From positions 1 through 51,608 of the forward strand of contig JBLWWH010000017.1 in the NCBI GenBank assembly GCA_048268105.1: a DNA stretch of 51,608 nt. The letters are read 5' to 3'. The notes under the pieces are model-generated. The model was not told the DNA's origin. It made no database searches and was given only the letters and a program-made list of their open reading frames with translations. The position numbers and the translations under genes are program-made. This DNA is from Profundicola sp048268105 (GTDB lineage Bacteria; Bacteroidota; Bacteroidia; Flavobacteriales; Weeksellaceae). Below, piece by piece: positions 19,083-28,376 of the stretch (positions are counted from its first letter, which is position 1; each line of letters starts with the position of its first letter).

Positions 19083-21113
19083 TTAGGACTTAATTCCAAC
19101 ACGCTTTAATAAAGCATCTTGTTGGGGTTCTCTTCCTCTAAACTTTTTGTACAGAATCATCGGATCAACCGTTCCACCTGAGCTCAATAAAGTTTTGAAT
19201 TTATTCGCTGTGGCTTTATCAAAAATTCCATTTTGTTTAAAGTAATCAAAAGCATCAGCATCTAAAACTTCTGCCCATTTATAGGAATAATAACCCGATG
19301 AATAGCCACCTTGGAAAATATGTGAGAAGGCGGTACTCATATTGGTTCCTTCGACTTTAGGATAAACTTGAGTGCCCTCAAAAGCTTTTATTTCATAAGC
19401 ATCTACATCTTCTATATCCCTAATTTCCACGGCATGCCAAGCCATATCTAGTTTTCCAAAACTGATTTGTCTAGACATTTGATAGGCTTCTAGAAACTGC
19501 GCTGCAGCAATGATTTTGTTGATTAAAGTTTGAGGAATCACTTCACCAGTTTCGTAATGTTTGGCGAACAGTGCTAAAACTTCTGGTTCGTAACAGAAAT
19601 TCTCCATAAACTGAGATGGCAATTCTACGAAATCCCACGAAACTTGAGTTCCTGCGAGTGCTTCATATTGCGTGTTGGCTAGTAAGCCATGCAATGCATG
19701 CCCAAACTCGTGAAATAGCGTTGTAAGCTCGTTAAACGTCAATAGAGAAGGTTTATCTTTAGTAGGCTGAGTGAAATTACAAACAATAGAAATTTGCGGA
19801 ATCTTATGAACACCATTCATTTTAGATCCGTTTCTATAGCTAGTCATCCAAGCACCTGCACGTTTTCCTTGACGTGGGAAAAAATCAGTATAGAAAATAC
19901 CTATAGTTTGGTTGATATTGTCTTTAACTTCAAAAACCTTTACGTCTGGATGATAAGTTTCAATTTCCTTGTTCGGAACAAAAGAAATATCAAAAAGTTT
20001 TTGAGCAATGCTAAAAGCGCCTTGCAAAACAGCATTTAATTCGAAATAAGGTTTTAATTCCTCATCGCTTAAATCAAATTGCTCTTTTTTAACTTTTTCT
20101 GCATAATAGGCATGATCCCAAGGCATTAATTCTTTAATTCCATCGGTTTTGGCAGCGTAATCCGCTAAAGATTGAACATCTTTTTTGGCAAATTCAATGG
20201 ATTGCTCCAATAGGTCATTTAAGAAATTAAGAACTTTTTGTGGTGAATTGGCCATACGCTCTTCTAAAACAAAATCAGCATGTGTTTTGTAGCCTAATAA
20301 TTGAGCTCGTTGGTATCTCAAGCTCACAATTTCTTTTATGATGTTTTCGTTGTTGCGCTCGTTATCCTGAAATGCCTTTGCGCCGCTAGCTTTGTATAAT
20401 TTTTCTCTTAAATCTCTGTTGTCTGCAAACTTCATAAATGCCAAGAAACTGGGCATATGAAGTGTGAAAACCCAACCTTCTAATTCTCTTTTTTCAGCTT
20501 CTTGCTGCGCCATTTCTTTCGCGTAATCTGGCAATCCAGTTAAATCTGATTCCTTGGTAATATGAAGCTGATAATCATTGGTTTCTGCTAAAACATTTTC
20601 CCCGAATTGCAAACTTAATTTGGATAGTTTTTTATCGATTTCTCTTAAAGTCGTTTTATCCTCTTGCGAAAGATTAGCACCATTTCTAGTAAATCTTCTA
20701 TAGGTTTTTCTTAATAATTCCTGTTGCTCTTCATTTAAATCAAAGCTTTCTTTGTTATCGTACAGCGATTTAACTCTCTCGAATAATTTTTCATTTAAAA
20801 CAATGTCATTGGAGAATTCTGAAAGTAATGGCGAAACCTCTTGAGCAGTTTTTTGAATCTCCTCGTTGGTTTCAGCAGAATTTAAATTAAAGAAAATAGA
20901 GGTTATTCTATCTAATTTTTCTCCACTTAATGTTAATGCTTCAACTGTGTTTTCAAAGCTGGGCGACGTTGTATTTTCAACAATTGCATTTATCTCATTT
21001 TTAGCTTCTTTAATGGCTTCTTCTATAGCTGGTTTAAAATCAGACGTTGAGAATTTTGAAAAAGGTGGAGTTTGAAAAGGTGTTGAAAATGGTTGATCTA
21101 ATAGTGGATTCAT
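19083..21113 (-). CDS. M3-family zinc oligopeptidase (Dcp / oligopeptidase A type)
   Basis: A 676-residue peptidase of family M3 with the zinc motif HEFGHALHG (about residue 465), followed by the expected downstream Glu region in SWDFVELPSQFMENF. The N-terminal segment NPLLDQPFSTPFQTPPFSKF and the QQDALLKRVGIK end are usual for bacterial Dcp/OpdA proteins. No signal peptide is seen, so it should be cytoplasmic and cleave imported oligopeptides. This complements the secreted DPP-IV and the POT transporters further right. Dcp and OpdA cannot be separated by eye. Confidence 0.92.
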   Translation of the reverse strand: MNPLLDQPFSTPFQTPPFSKFSTSDFKPAIEEAIKEAKNEINAIVENTTSPSFENTVEALTLSGEKLDRITSIFFNLNSAETNEEIQKTAQEVSPLLSEFSNDIVLNEKLFERVKSLYDNKESFDLNEEQQELLRKTYRRFTRNGANLSQEDKTTLREIDKKLSKLSLQFGENVLAETNDYQLHITKESDLTGLPDYAKEMAQQEAEKRELEGWVFTLHMPSFLAFMKFADNRDLREKLYKASGAKAFQDNERNNENIIKEIVSLRYQRAQLLGYKTHADFVLEERMANSPQKVLNFLNDLLEQSIEFAKKDVQSLADYAAKTDGIKELMPWDHAYYAEKVKKEQFDLSDEELKPYFELNAVLQGAFSIAQKLFDISFVPNKEIETYHPDVKVFEVKDNINQTIGIFYTDFFPRQGKRAGAWMTSYRNGSKMNGVHKIPQISIVCNFTQPTKDKPSLLTFNELTTLFHEFGHALHGLLANTQYEALAGTQVSWDFVELPSQFMENFCYEPEVLALFAKHYETGEVIPQTLINKIIAAAQFLEAYQMSRQISFGKLDMAWHAVEIRDIEDVDAYEIKAFEGTQVYPKVEGTNMSTAFSHIFQGGYSSGYYSYKWAEVLDADAFDYFKQNGIFDKATANKFKTLLSSGGTVDPMILYKKFRGREPQQDALLKRVGIKS

Positions 21114-21181
21114 AATTTTGTAGAATAGAAAATGGATGGAATGATATCCAATGAAATAAATTTAAATTTAAAAAGAGTGAT

Positions 21182-21577
21182 TTATTCGAAGTCGCTTTCT
21201 TTGCTGAACATAAAGCCAACAAGTTTAAATAACCAATATCCACCGAACATGCCCAAACCAATTAAAAAAGTTTGCATTCCCTGGGGATAGGTCAAGAAAG
21301 CTCCTACCAAACCACCAAGCGTAATTAAAAAGGCTAAAATAATATAGGCCGTGACGAAATTGTTCCACGCATTGCCTTTTTTGAATCTAAACCAAAGAAA
21401 AGCAGAGTAGAACAAATAGACTAACATAGACACGGATGAACTCATCCAAATAATGGTTCCTAGATTTTCGGTCCCTGTCCAAGTTGAAGTTACCGCTAAA
21501 ACCAATCCTGTGAAAAATAAAATCACAGTGGCTACAATCCAAACCAACGAAAATGAAATGTTTTTTGACTTAAGCAT
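21182..21577 (-). CDS. Small four-helix membrane protein, unknown function
   Basis: A 131-residue protein with four hydrophobic segments (about 11-30, 42-62, 73-95, 103-123). It overlaps the end of the upstream Crp-type regulator gene by eight bases, so it is in that operon and translationally coupled. I recognise no family. The coupling suggests a role linked to the regulator or to membrane redox state, but that is inference. Confidence 0.7.
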   Translation of the reverse strand: MLKSKNISFSLVWIVATVILFFTGLVLAVTSTWTGTENLGTIIWMSSSVSMLVYLFYSAFLWFRFKKGNAWNNFVTAYIILAFLITLGGLVGAFLTYPQGMQTFLIGLGMFGGYWLFKLVGFMFSKESDFE

Positions 21578-22277
21578 CGATATGTCCTAATTTTTTAATT
21601 TTTGCATGGTCAAGAATCTTAATTTTTCTACCATCTACCTCAATAAGATCGTCATTTTTAAACTCACTGATCAAGCGAATAGCAGACTCGGTTGCTGTAC
21701 CGATCAAATTGGCCATTTCTTCTCTGGTTAGTGCGATTCTAATGAAATCATCATCATCTACACCCAATGTATTTTCTAGGGTAATAAGAACCTCTGCCAA
21801 TCTTTCGCGAACTGTTTTTTGTGCTAAAATGGTAATGGTATCTGCTGCATCTCCTAATTGTCTCGAGATTAATTTGAGCATTTCGAATCCCATTTTTGAA
21901 TTTTCTGCAAGCATTCTAAGGAAATATTTTTCTGGAATATATTCTAACTCCATATCCTCAATCGCCATGGCCGAAGAACCGATCGCCTCACCCGACAAAA
22001 TAGAACGATAACCCAACAAATCACCCTTCTTACAAAATCTAATAATTTGTTCTTTTCCGGTGAATCCAACCTTGAATAATTTGGCGGTTCCTGATTTAAC
22101 CAAAAACACCCCGTTGGCAGATTGTCCTTCTTCTATTATCAATTCACCTTTTTTAGGGAATAAAGTCTTCTTTTCTGATTGAAGTGCTTGAATTTCAGCA
22201 GGTGTAAAGATGCTTAAACTATCTGCATCATTGAAATAATTATATAAAATTGAAAAGTCGTTTAGTAACTCTGGCAT
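21570..22277 (-). CDS. Crp/Fnr-family transcriptional regulator
   Basis: A 235-residue regulator. A cyclic-nucleotide-binding-type domain (about 20-140, with GELIIEEGQSANGVFLVKSGTAKLF) is followed by a dimer helix (about 140-165) and a winged helix with LTREEMANLIGTATESAIRLISEFK (about 190-215). There is no N-terminal cysteine cluster, so it is not an iron-sulfur FNR. The frame is open upstream to 22397, but that would run across the promoter region and into the divergent ATPase gene; the ATG at 22275-22277 follows a perfect -7 box. The divergent copper ATPase gene is the obvious candidate target. Confidence 0.9.
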   Translation of the reverse strand: MPELLNDFSILYNYFNDADSLSIFTPAEIQALQSEKKTLFPKKGELIIEEGQSANGVFLVKSGTAKLFKVGFTGKEQIIRFCKKGDLLGYRSILSGEAIGSSAMAIEDMELEYIPEKYFLRMLAENSKMGFEMLKLISRQLGDAADTITILAQKTVRERLAEVLITLENTLGVDDDDFIRIALTREEMANLIGTATESAIRLISEFKNDDLIEVDGRKIKILDHAKIKKLGHIDA

Positions 22278-22282
22278 AAAAT

Positions 22283-22323
22283 GATATTTATCACACAAAT
22301 GTACAAATATCTGCTTAATTTTG
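22283..22323. promoter_or_regulatory. Divergent promoters and inverted repeat between crp-type gene and ccoI
   Basis: The minus strand carries TACATTTG (22303 down to 22296), 18 bases before the regulator ATG. The plus strand carries TAATTTTG (22316-22323), four bases before the ATPase ATG. Both fit TAnnTTTG exactly. An inverted repeat GATATTT (22283-22289) / AAATATC (22305-22311) brackets the minus-strand box and could be an operator for the regulator itself. Confidence 0.6.
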
Positions 22324-22327
22324 CAGT

Positions 22328-24706
22328 ATGAACCAAAGTTGCTACCATTGTGGTCAGGAATGCGATTCAGAATTAATTGAATTCGACGAGAAAGCATTCT
22401 GTTGTCATGGATGTAAGACGGTTTATGAAATACTAAATCAGAATCAGCTTACAGATTTTTATGAACTTAATAAAAGTCCTGGAATTCAACCGGATAAGAA
22501 ATCAGACGTGCAGTTTCAATTTTTGGACACGCCAGAAATATTTGAGAAAGTAATTGATTTTAATGACGGAGGAATTGCTAAAGTTACTTTTAATGTACCC
22601 GTAATACATTGTAGCTCTTGTGTTTGGGTCTTGGAAAGCTTAGATGAAATTAATCCACACATCAGCTATTCCGTAGTGGACTTCGTTCAAAGAAAAGTAC
22701 AGATTACCTATAATTCAGATGAGATGAAATTGAGCGAAGTGGCTCAATTCCTAGCTAATTTAGGTTATAAACCTGTTATTAATCTTAGTTCTACCGAAAA
22801 AGTTGAGAAAAAACACGATCGTGAACTATTGTTGCAATTAGTTGTTGCCGGTTTCGCCTTTGGTAATATTATGCTTTTCTCATTCCCAGAATATATTGAT
22901 GAGGATGCTTGGTTTGAATTTAATCAAGGATTCACACGTTGGTTTATGTTTGGTTTGTCTGTTCCGGTGGTTTTCTATTCTGCCCAAAGTTATATGCTCT
23001 CGGCCTATAATGCGATTAAGAACAAACGAATTAATATCGATATTCCGATAGCCATTGGTATTTTGGTTTTATTCTTCAGAAGTACATGGGACATCGCTAC
23101 AGAATTTGGTCCTGGTTATTTTGATAGTTTAGCTGGATTGGTGTTTTTTATGTTAATTGGTAAATGGTTTCAGCGTAGAACTTATCAAAGTTTAGCCTTT
23201 GACAGAGATTATAAATCATTTTATCCTATTGCAGTAACTAAAATCAATGGCGATAGCTATGAAAATATTCTGTTGTCTGATCTTAAGAAAGGAGATAGAA
23301 TCTTATTAAGAGATGAAGAAATTCTTCCTGCGGATGCCATCTTAATGAAAGGGGAAGCAAGAATCGACAATAGTTTTGTGACAGGAGAATCTAAGTTGAT
23401 TTCAAAGAATATTGGAGATAAAATCTATGCTGGAGGTAAGCAAAGTGGTGCTGCTGTTGAATTAGAGGTTATTGAAGAATTAAACCAAAGTTATTTGACG
23501 AGTCTTTGGAATTCAGATGCATTCTCCAAAGAAGAAACACAGTTTGATACGCTTGTAAACCAAGTGAGTAGATATTTTGTTTGGGTAATTCTGGGAATTG
23601 CAATTGTATCAGGTATTTATTGGTATTTCCAAGATATTTCTAAGATGTTTCAGGTGGTTACTGCCATCTTAATCATTGCTTGTCCATGTGCATTGGCTAT
23701 TTCTGCTCCGTTTACTTTAGGGAACGTAATGCGAATTTTAGGAAGAAAGAAATTCTATGTGAAAGATGCGCATACGATTGAAAATTTAGCTAAAATTGAT
23801 ACGATTGTTTTCGATAAAACAGGAACAATTACCGAGTCACAAAACACTTCGGTGGATTATATTGGAACAGATTTGACCGAACTGGAGAAGGCGGCAGTTT
23901 ATTCAGTAGTTCATCAATCAAATCATCCCTTGAGTCGTGTTCTTCAAATGGAACTAAGTAAGCAAAAAGCTGTTGAAATCAAGGAATATCAGCAATTAAA
24001 AGGTAAGGGTCAACAAGCTATCGTGGCTGGACAATTAGTTCAGGTAGGAAGTAGAAATTGGTTAGGTGTTGATAGCGATGCTAAGATCAATCAAACCGAA
24101 GTTTGGATTAAGATTGATGATGTGGTTAAAGGTAGATTTGTGTTTAATAATAAATACAGACGAGGTCTAAACCAAACCATAGATGACTTGAATGAGTTTG
24201 ATTTAGGTGTGTTATCTGGTGATAATGCTTCTGAGAAAGCCAACTTACAAGAGATTTTCCCTGAAAAAACAGCTTTAAACTTCAACCAGTCGCCACAAGC
24301 TAAGCTGGAATATATTCAATCACTTCAAGTAAAAGAAAACAAAAAAGTGATGATGATAGGTGATGGATTAAATGATGCTGGAGCTTTAAAGCAAAGTAAT
24401 GTAGGTGTGGCAGTGGCAGAGGATATGAATAGTTTTTCGCCATCCTGTGATGCTATATTAGGAAGTGATTCGTTCTCTTTATTGCCGAAGTTCATTAAAA
24501 TGAGTAAGCGAGGTACAAAGCTTGTTAAAACTGCTTTTGTGATTAGTTTTATGTACAACGTGATAGGGCTTTCGTTTGCTGTAACAGGTAATTTAGAACC
24601 GGTAGTAGCAGCTATTTTAATGCCGATTAGTTCTATTTCTATCGTGTCATTTGCTACGTTGAGTACTTGGATAAGTTCTTACTTTATTTTTAAAGAGAAA
24701 GTTTAA
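22328..24706 (+). CDS. ccoI: CcoI/FixI-type copper-transporting P-type ATPase
   Basis: A 792-residue heavy-metal P1B ATPase. The N-terminus has the FixI/CcoI-type cysteine domain (CYHCGQEC and CCHGCKTVYEIL, residues 5-36) and an HMA domain with HCSSCVW (about 98-104). Then come the TGES actuator, the membrane CPCAL metal site (about residue 451), the phosphorylation motif DKTGTIT (about 496) and the GDGLND hinge. CcoI supplies copper for cbb3 cytochrome oxidase. However, ccoS, ccoN, ccoO or ccoP do not follow: the next gene is an aminotransferase. The start is fixed by the N-terminal Cys pair, and the promoter box is only four bases upstream. Confidence 0.9.
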   Translation: MNQSCYHCGQECDSELIEFDEKAFCCHGCKTVYEILNQNQLTDFYELNKSPGIQPDKKSDVQFQFLDTPEIFEKVIDFNDGGIAKVTFNVPVIHCSSCVWVLESLDEINPHISYSVVDFVQRKVQITYNSDEMKLSEVAQFLANLGYKPVINLSSTEKVEKKHDRELLLQLVVAGFAFGNIMLFSFPEYIDEDAWFEFNQGFTRWFMFGLSVPVVFYSAQSYMLSAYNAIKNKRINIDIPIAIGILVLFFRSTWDIATEFGPGYFDSLAGLVFFMLIGKWFQRRTYQSLAFDRDYKSFYPIAVTKINGDSYENILLSDLKKGDRILLRDEEILPADAILMKGEARIDNSFVTGESKLISKNIGDKIYAGGKQSGAAVELEVIEELNQSYLTSLWNSDAFSKEETQFDTLVNQVSRYFVWVILGIAIVSGIYWYFQDISKMFQVVTAILIIACPCALAISAPFTLGNVMRILGRKKFYVKDAHTIENLAKIDTIVFDKTGTITESQNTSVDYIGTDLTELEKAAVYSVVHQSNHPLSRVLQMELSKQKAVEIKEYQQLKGKGQQAIVAGQLVQVGSRNWLGVDSDAKINQTEVWIKIDDVVKGRFVFNNKYRRGLNQTIDDLNEFDLGVLSGDNASEKANLQEIFPEKTALNFNQSPQAKLEYIQSLQVKENKKVMMIGDGLNDAGALKQSNVGVAVAEDMNSFSPSCDAILGSDSFSLLPKFIKMSKRGTKLVKTAFVISFMYNVIGLSFAVTGNLEPVVAAILMPISSISIVSFATLSTWISSYFIFKEKV

Positions 24707-24774
24707 ACAGATTTTAGTTTGAACCTAATTTATCTGTAGTTTAGTCAAATATTAATTTTATTTAAGATGCTTTG

Positions 24775-24805
24775 TTGGTTCGAACTTAAGCATTTCTTAG
24801 ATTTG
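24775..24805 (+). promoter_or_regulatory. Promoter of the aspartate aminotransferase gene
   Basis: TTG (24775-24777), 20 bases, then TAGATTTG (24798-24805), a perfect match to both Bacteroidota boxes. The ATG is 17 bases further. Confidence 0.7.
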
Positions 24806-24822
24806 CTTTAAAATCCATAACT

Positions 24823-26013
24823 ATGCAATTATCTCCACGACTGCAAAACTTAAAACCATCGGCTACTATAGCTATGTCTGTTAAGGCCAGAGAATTAAAG
24901 GCTGAAGGTAGAGACATCATTAGTTTAAGTTTAGGAGAACCAGATTTCGAAACGCCCGAATTTATTAAAGAGGCAGCGATTCAAGCAATCAGGGACAATT
25001 ACAACCAATATACACCTGTTGGTGGTTATTTGGAGCTGAAAGAAGCGATTTCAAAAAAGTTTAAAAGAGATAATAATCTTGATTATAAACCATCACAAAT
25101 TGTAGTCTCAACGGGAGCAAAGCAGTCGATTTTCAATATTATCCAATGTATGGTGAGCGAGGGCGATGAGGTGATTCTACCTTCTCCATACTGGGTGAGT
25201 TATGCAGACATGGTGACCTTAGCCGGAGCTACAGTAAAAGAATTTAGAACTGGTTATGAGCAGGATTTTAAAATGACACCTCAGCAATTAGAGGATGCAA
25301 TTACGCCGAAGTCCAAAATTCTTTTATATAGTTCACCTTGTAATCCAAGTGGAAGTGTTTATTCAAGAGAAGAATTAGCCGAAATAGCTAAGATTGTAGC
25401 AAAACATCCAAATCTATTGGTAATTTCGGATGAGATTTATGAGCATATTACCTTTGACCAAGAGCCGGTGAGTATTGCTTCTTTTCCAGAGATTTATGAC
25501 CAAGTAGCTACGGTGAATGGTTTAGCGAAAGGATTTGCAATGACAGGATGGAGAATCGGTTATATGGGAGCTCCAGAATGGTTAGCAAAAGCTTGTGAGG
25601 TTTTTCAGGGACAGGTTACTTCGGGAACCAACTCTATTGCACAAAGAGCTGCTATTACCGCTATGGAAGCAGATCCTAGCGAGATTAAATACATGACCGA
25701 GGCTTTCCATAAAAGAAGAGATATCGTTATCGAATTAGCCAGAGAGATCAAAGGTTTTGATGTTTCTGTTCCACAAGGCGCTTTTTATATTTTCCCAGAT
25801 GTTTCTAAACTTTTTGGAAAAACATTGCAAGGTGTAGAAATTAATACCGCCAACGATTTAGCCATGTATTTGTTGGAATACGCCAATGTAGCAACAGTTT
25901 CTGGTGAGTCTTTTGGTGCCAAAAACTGTATCCGACTTTCTTATGCAGCTTCAGAAAAAGAATTGAGAGAGGCTTTTAGAAGAATTAAAGAAGCCATCAA
26001 TAATTACGGTTAA
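24823..26013 (+). CDS. aspC: Class I pyridoxal-phosphate aminotransferase (aspartate aminotransferase type)
   Basis: A 396-residue cytoplasmic enzyme of the Iβ-type aspartate aminotransferase group, interconverting aspartate/2-oxoglutarate and oxaloacetate/glutamate. Seen are SLSLGEPDFETPEFI (about 36-50), the YTPVGGYLELKEAI segment, SSPCNPSG, SDEIYEH and the PLP-lysine motif LAKGFAMTGWRIGY with Lys236. The C-terminal RLSYAAS holds the substrate-binding Arg. Related enzymes can prefer other amino acids, so the exact substrate is less sure than the family. Confidence 0.93.
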   Translation: MQLSPRLQNLKPSATIAMSVKARELKAEGRDIISLSLGEPDFETPEFIKEAAIQAIRDNYNQYTPVGGYLELKEAISKKFKRDNNLDYKPSQIVVSTGAKQSIFNIIQCMVSEGDEVILPSPYWVSYADMVTLAGATVKEFRTGYEQDFKMTPQQLEDAITPKSKILLYSSPCNPSGSVYSREELAEIAKIVAKHPNLLVISDEIYEHITFDQEPVSIASFPEIYDQVATVNGLAKGFAMTGWRIGYMGAPEWLAKACEVFQGQVTSGTNSIAQRAAITAMEADPSEIKYMTEAFHKRRDIVIELAREIKGFDVSVPQGAFYIFPDVSKLFGKTLQGVEINTANDLAMYLLEYANVATVSGESFGAKNCIRLSYAASEKELREAFRRIKEAINNYG

Positions 26014-26202
26014 AAATAATTTAATCATTTGAGCTATAGTGAGCTAGAGGTTTTGACAAGCTTTTATAATTTTTCTTATGGATTTATATCAAAGGCATAG
26101 GGAAACAATGCTTTTATCTATGAAATACTTAAGAATAGAATATTTTCTAAAATTATTCTTAAAATAGATGCTTAAGAAAAGCCTATGATTTTAATATTTT
26201 GC

Positions 26203-26210
26203 TATATTTG
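26203..26210 (+). promoter_or_regulatory. -7 promoter box of the DPP-IV/POT operon
   Basis: TATATTTG, a perfect TAnnTTTG, 18 bases before the ATG at 26229. An imperfect hairpin (TTAAGAAT at 26129-26136 with ATTCTTAA at 26155-26162) lies upstream and could be an operator. Confidence 0.6.
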
Positions 26211-26228
26211 AAAGTTGTGAATAAGACT

Positions 26229-28364
26229 ATGAAACAAACTTTCTTATATATTTTCTGTTTTTTTACGCTTCATTTAGGCTTTGGACAGGAATTTACTTTA
26301 GACGAATTATTCAGGTTTGAATATTATCCAAACGCCGTTCAAGGAGGAGCTTCTATGTTAGATGGCGAACATTTTACCTTACTTTCGGATACAGGAATAG
26401 AAAAATACAGTTATAAGACTTTCCTAAAAGTCGATCAGATTAAAGATGGAAGATTCACCGATTATTTTTTTAATGCCGATGAATCTTATTTATTTTTAGA
26501 AACAAAATCAGAGCCTATTTTTCGTAGGTCAAAAAGATCGGTCTACACTTTATATAATCTTAAAACCAAAGATGAAACAAACTTGTTTGGTGGGAAAATG
26601 ATTCAAGAGCCAACGCTTTCGCCAGATGGTAAAAGAGTAGCTTTTGTTTTTGAAAACAATATATACTATCAAGATATCGCAACGCAAAAAGTTAGTCAGA
26701 TCACTACAGATGGGTCAGCGGGTGAAATCATAAATGGTGTTACTGATTGGGTGTACGAAGAGGAGTTTTCTTTTGTGAGAGCCTTTGACTGGAGTGCAGA
26801 TAGCCAAACCATTGCTTTTATTAGATTCGATGAATCTCATGTGCCAGAAATTGGAATCGATATTTATGGTGACGATCAAGCCTTGTATCCTTCACAGTTA
26901 AAATTTAAATATCCCAAAGCAGGTGAGAAAAATTCGTTGGTTGAGGTTAAGATCTATGATCTAAAATCGAATAAAATTAAAACCTTGGATTTATCGGAGT
27001 ACTCAGATTATTATATTCCAAGAATTCAGTTTAGTAAGAAAGCTGATGAATTAGCGCTTGTAGTTTCAAATCGTCATCAGAATAAATTAGATGTTTACTT
27101 GGTGAATACTACAAGTTTAGATAAAAAGAAATTGTTCACAGAAACAGACAAAGCTTGGATTGATACAGATAACCTTACCCTTGATTTTTTAGATGATAAT
27201 TCATTCCTGTGGAACTCTGAACGCGATGGATACAGACATATTTATCATTATTCAGATAAAGGAAAGTTAATCAATCAAGTTACTAAAGGGAAATGGGAAG
27301 TAACCGAGTTCTATGGTTATAGCCCGGAGAGTAAAAGAATTTATTTTCAATCTACTGAGCCTGGAAGTATGAACCGCGGTGTATATTCGATTGGAATTAA
27401 CGGAAAGAAAAAACAAACTTTAGCCGATAAACCCGGAATGAATAGTGCTAATTTTAGCCATAGTTTTGCCTACTTTATTTTAACGCACGACCAAGCCAAT
27501 ACCGTTCCTACTTATAGTTTAGCGAATGGTAAAAATGGAGATATCTTGACGGTTTTAGAAGATAATTCACGTGCTAAAGCTTATTGGAAACAGAAAAATC
27601 CTGCACCAAAAGTATTTAGTGAAATCGACATCAATGGTGTAAAGTTGAACTCTTATATGATTAAACCGAAAGATTTTGATCCTAACAAAGAGTATCCATT
27701 GTTCATGTATTTATACGGTGGACCTGGCTCTCAGCAAGCAACCAATCGTGCTGATACATTTAATTTTTGGTGGTTCCAAGTCTTAGCAGACGCAGGTTAT
27801 GTAGTGGTTTGTGTAGATAATAGAGGAACAGGAGGAAAAGGAGCTGAGTTTAAAAAAGTTACTTATAAAAACTTAGGTCACTACGAGATCGAAGACCAAA
27901 TGGCGGCTGCCCAATACTATGGATCATTGCCATTTATAGATAAAGACAGAATTGGAATGTTTGGTTGGAGCTTCGGGGGTTATATGACTTCTTTAGCCAT
28001 GACCAAAGGTGCAGATATTTTCAAAATGGGAATTGCTGTAGCACCTGTTACCAACTGGAAGTATTACGATACGGTTTACACCGAGAGATTTCTACAGACG
28101 CCACAGGAAAATGAAAGTGGTTATAATGATAACTCACCAATTAATTATGTGGATTTAATGAAAGGAAATTTCTTAATGATTCACGGAACTGCAGATGACA
28201 ATGTACACGTACAAAATGCAATGCAGTTTGCAGAGGCTTTAATTCAGGCCAACAAAGAGTTTGAATACATGGTTTATCCTGACAAGAATCACGGTATATT
28301 CGGTGGTAACACAAGACGTCATTTGTACAATAAAATGACAAAATTTATTAAAGAGAACTTATAA
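26229..28364 (+). CDS. Secreted S9-family dipeptidyl peptidase IV
   Basis: A 711-residue serine peptidase with signal peptide ending near GFGQ (residue 19). An N-terminal beta-propeller (about 40-480) holds the DPP-IV double-Glu motif in DWVYEEEF. The C-terminal alpha/beta hydrolase has GWSFGGY (Ser581), HGTADDNVH (Asp656) and KNHGIFGG (His688); the spacing matches human DPP4. It removes X-Pro or X-Ala dipeptides from peptide N-termini in the periplasm or outside. A TTG ten codons upstream is possible, but the ATG at 26229 gives a proper signal peptide. The POT transporter gene starts 12 bases later, so liberated dipeptides can be taken up by its neighbour. Confidence 0.93.
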   Translation: MKQTFLYIFCFFTLHLGFGQEFTLDELFRFEYYPNAVQGGASMLDGEHFTLLSDTGIEKYSYKTFLKVDQIKDGRFTDYFFNADESYLFLETKSEPIFRRSKRSVYTLYNLKTKDETNLFGGKMIQEPTLSPDGKRVAFVFENNIYYQDIATQKVSQITTDGSAGEIINGVTDWVYEEEFSFVRAFDWSADSQTIAFIRFDESHVPEIGIDIYGDDQALYPSQLKFKYPKAGEKNSLVEVKIYDLKSNKIKTLDLSEYSDYYIPRIQFSKKADELALVVSNRHQNKLDVYLVNTTSLDKKKLFTETDKAWIDTDNLTLDFLDDNSFLWNSERDGYRHIYHYSDKGKLINQVTKGKWEVTEFYGYSPESKRIYFQSTEPGSMNRGVYSIGINGKKKQTLADKPGMNSANFSHSFAYFILTHDQANTVPTYSLANGKNGDILTVLEDNSRAKAYWKQKNPAPKVFSEIDINGVKLNSYMIKPKDFDPNKEYPLFMYLYGGPGSQQATNRADTFNFWWFQVLADAGYVVVCVDNRGTGGKGAEFKKVTYKNLGHYEIEDQMAAAQYYGSLPFIDKDRIGMFGWSFGGYMTSLAMTKGADIFKMGIAVAPVTNWKYYDTVYTERFLQTPQENESGYNDNSPINYVDLMKGNFLMIHGTADDNVHVQNAMQFAEALIQANKEFEYMVYPDKNHGIFGGNTRRHLYNKMTKFIKENL

Positions 28365-28376
28365 AAAAGATAGATT

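Noticed and set aside
22278..22397. N-terminal extension of the Crp-type regulator to 22397
   Set aside because: It would cross its own promoter box and the start of the divergent ATPase, and the added sequence does not resemble the family.
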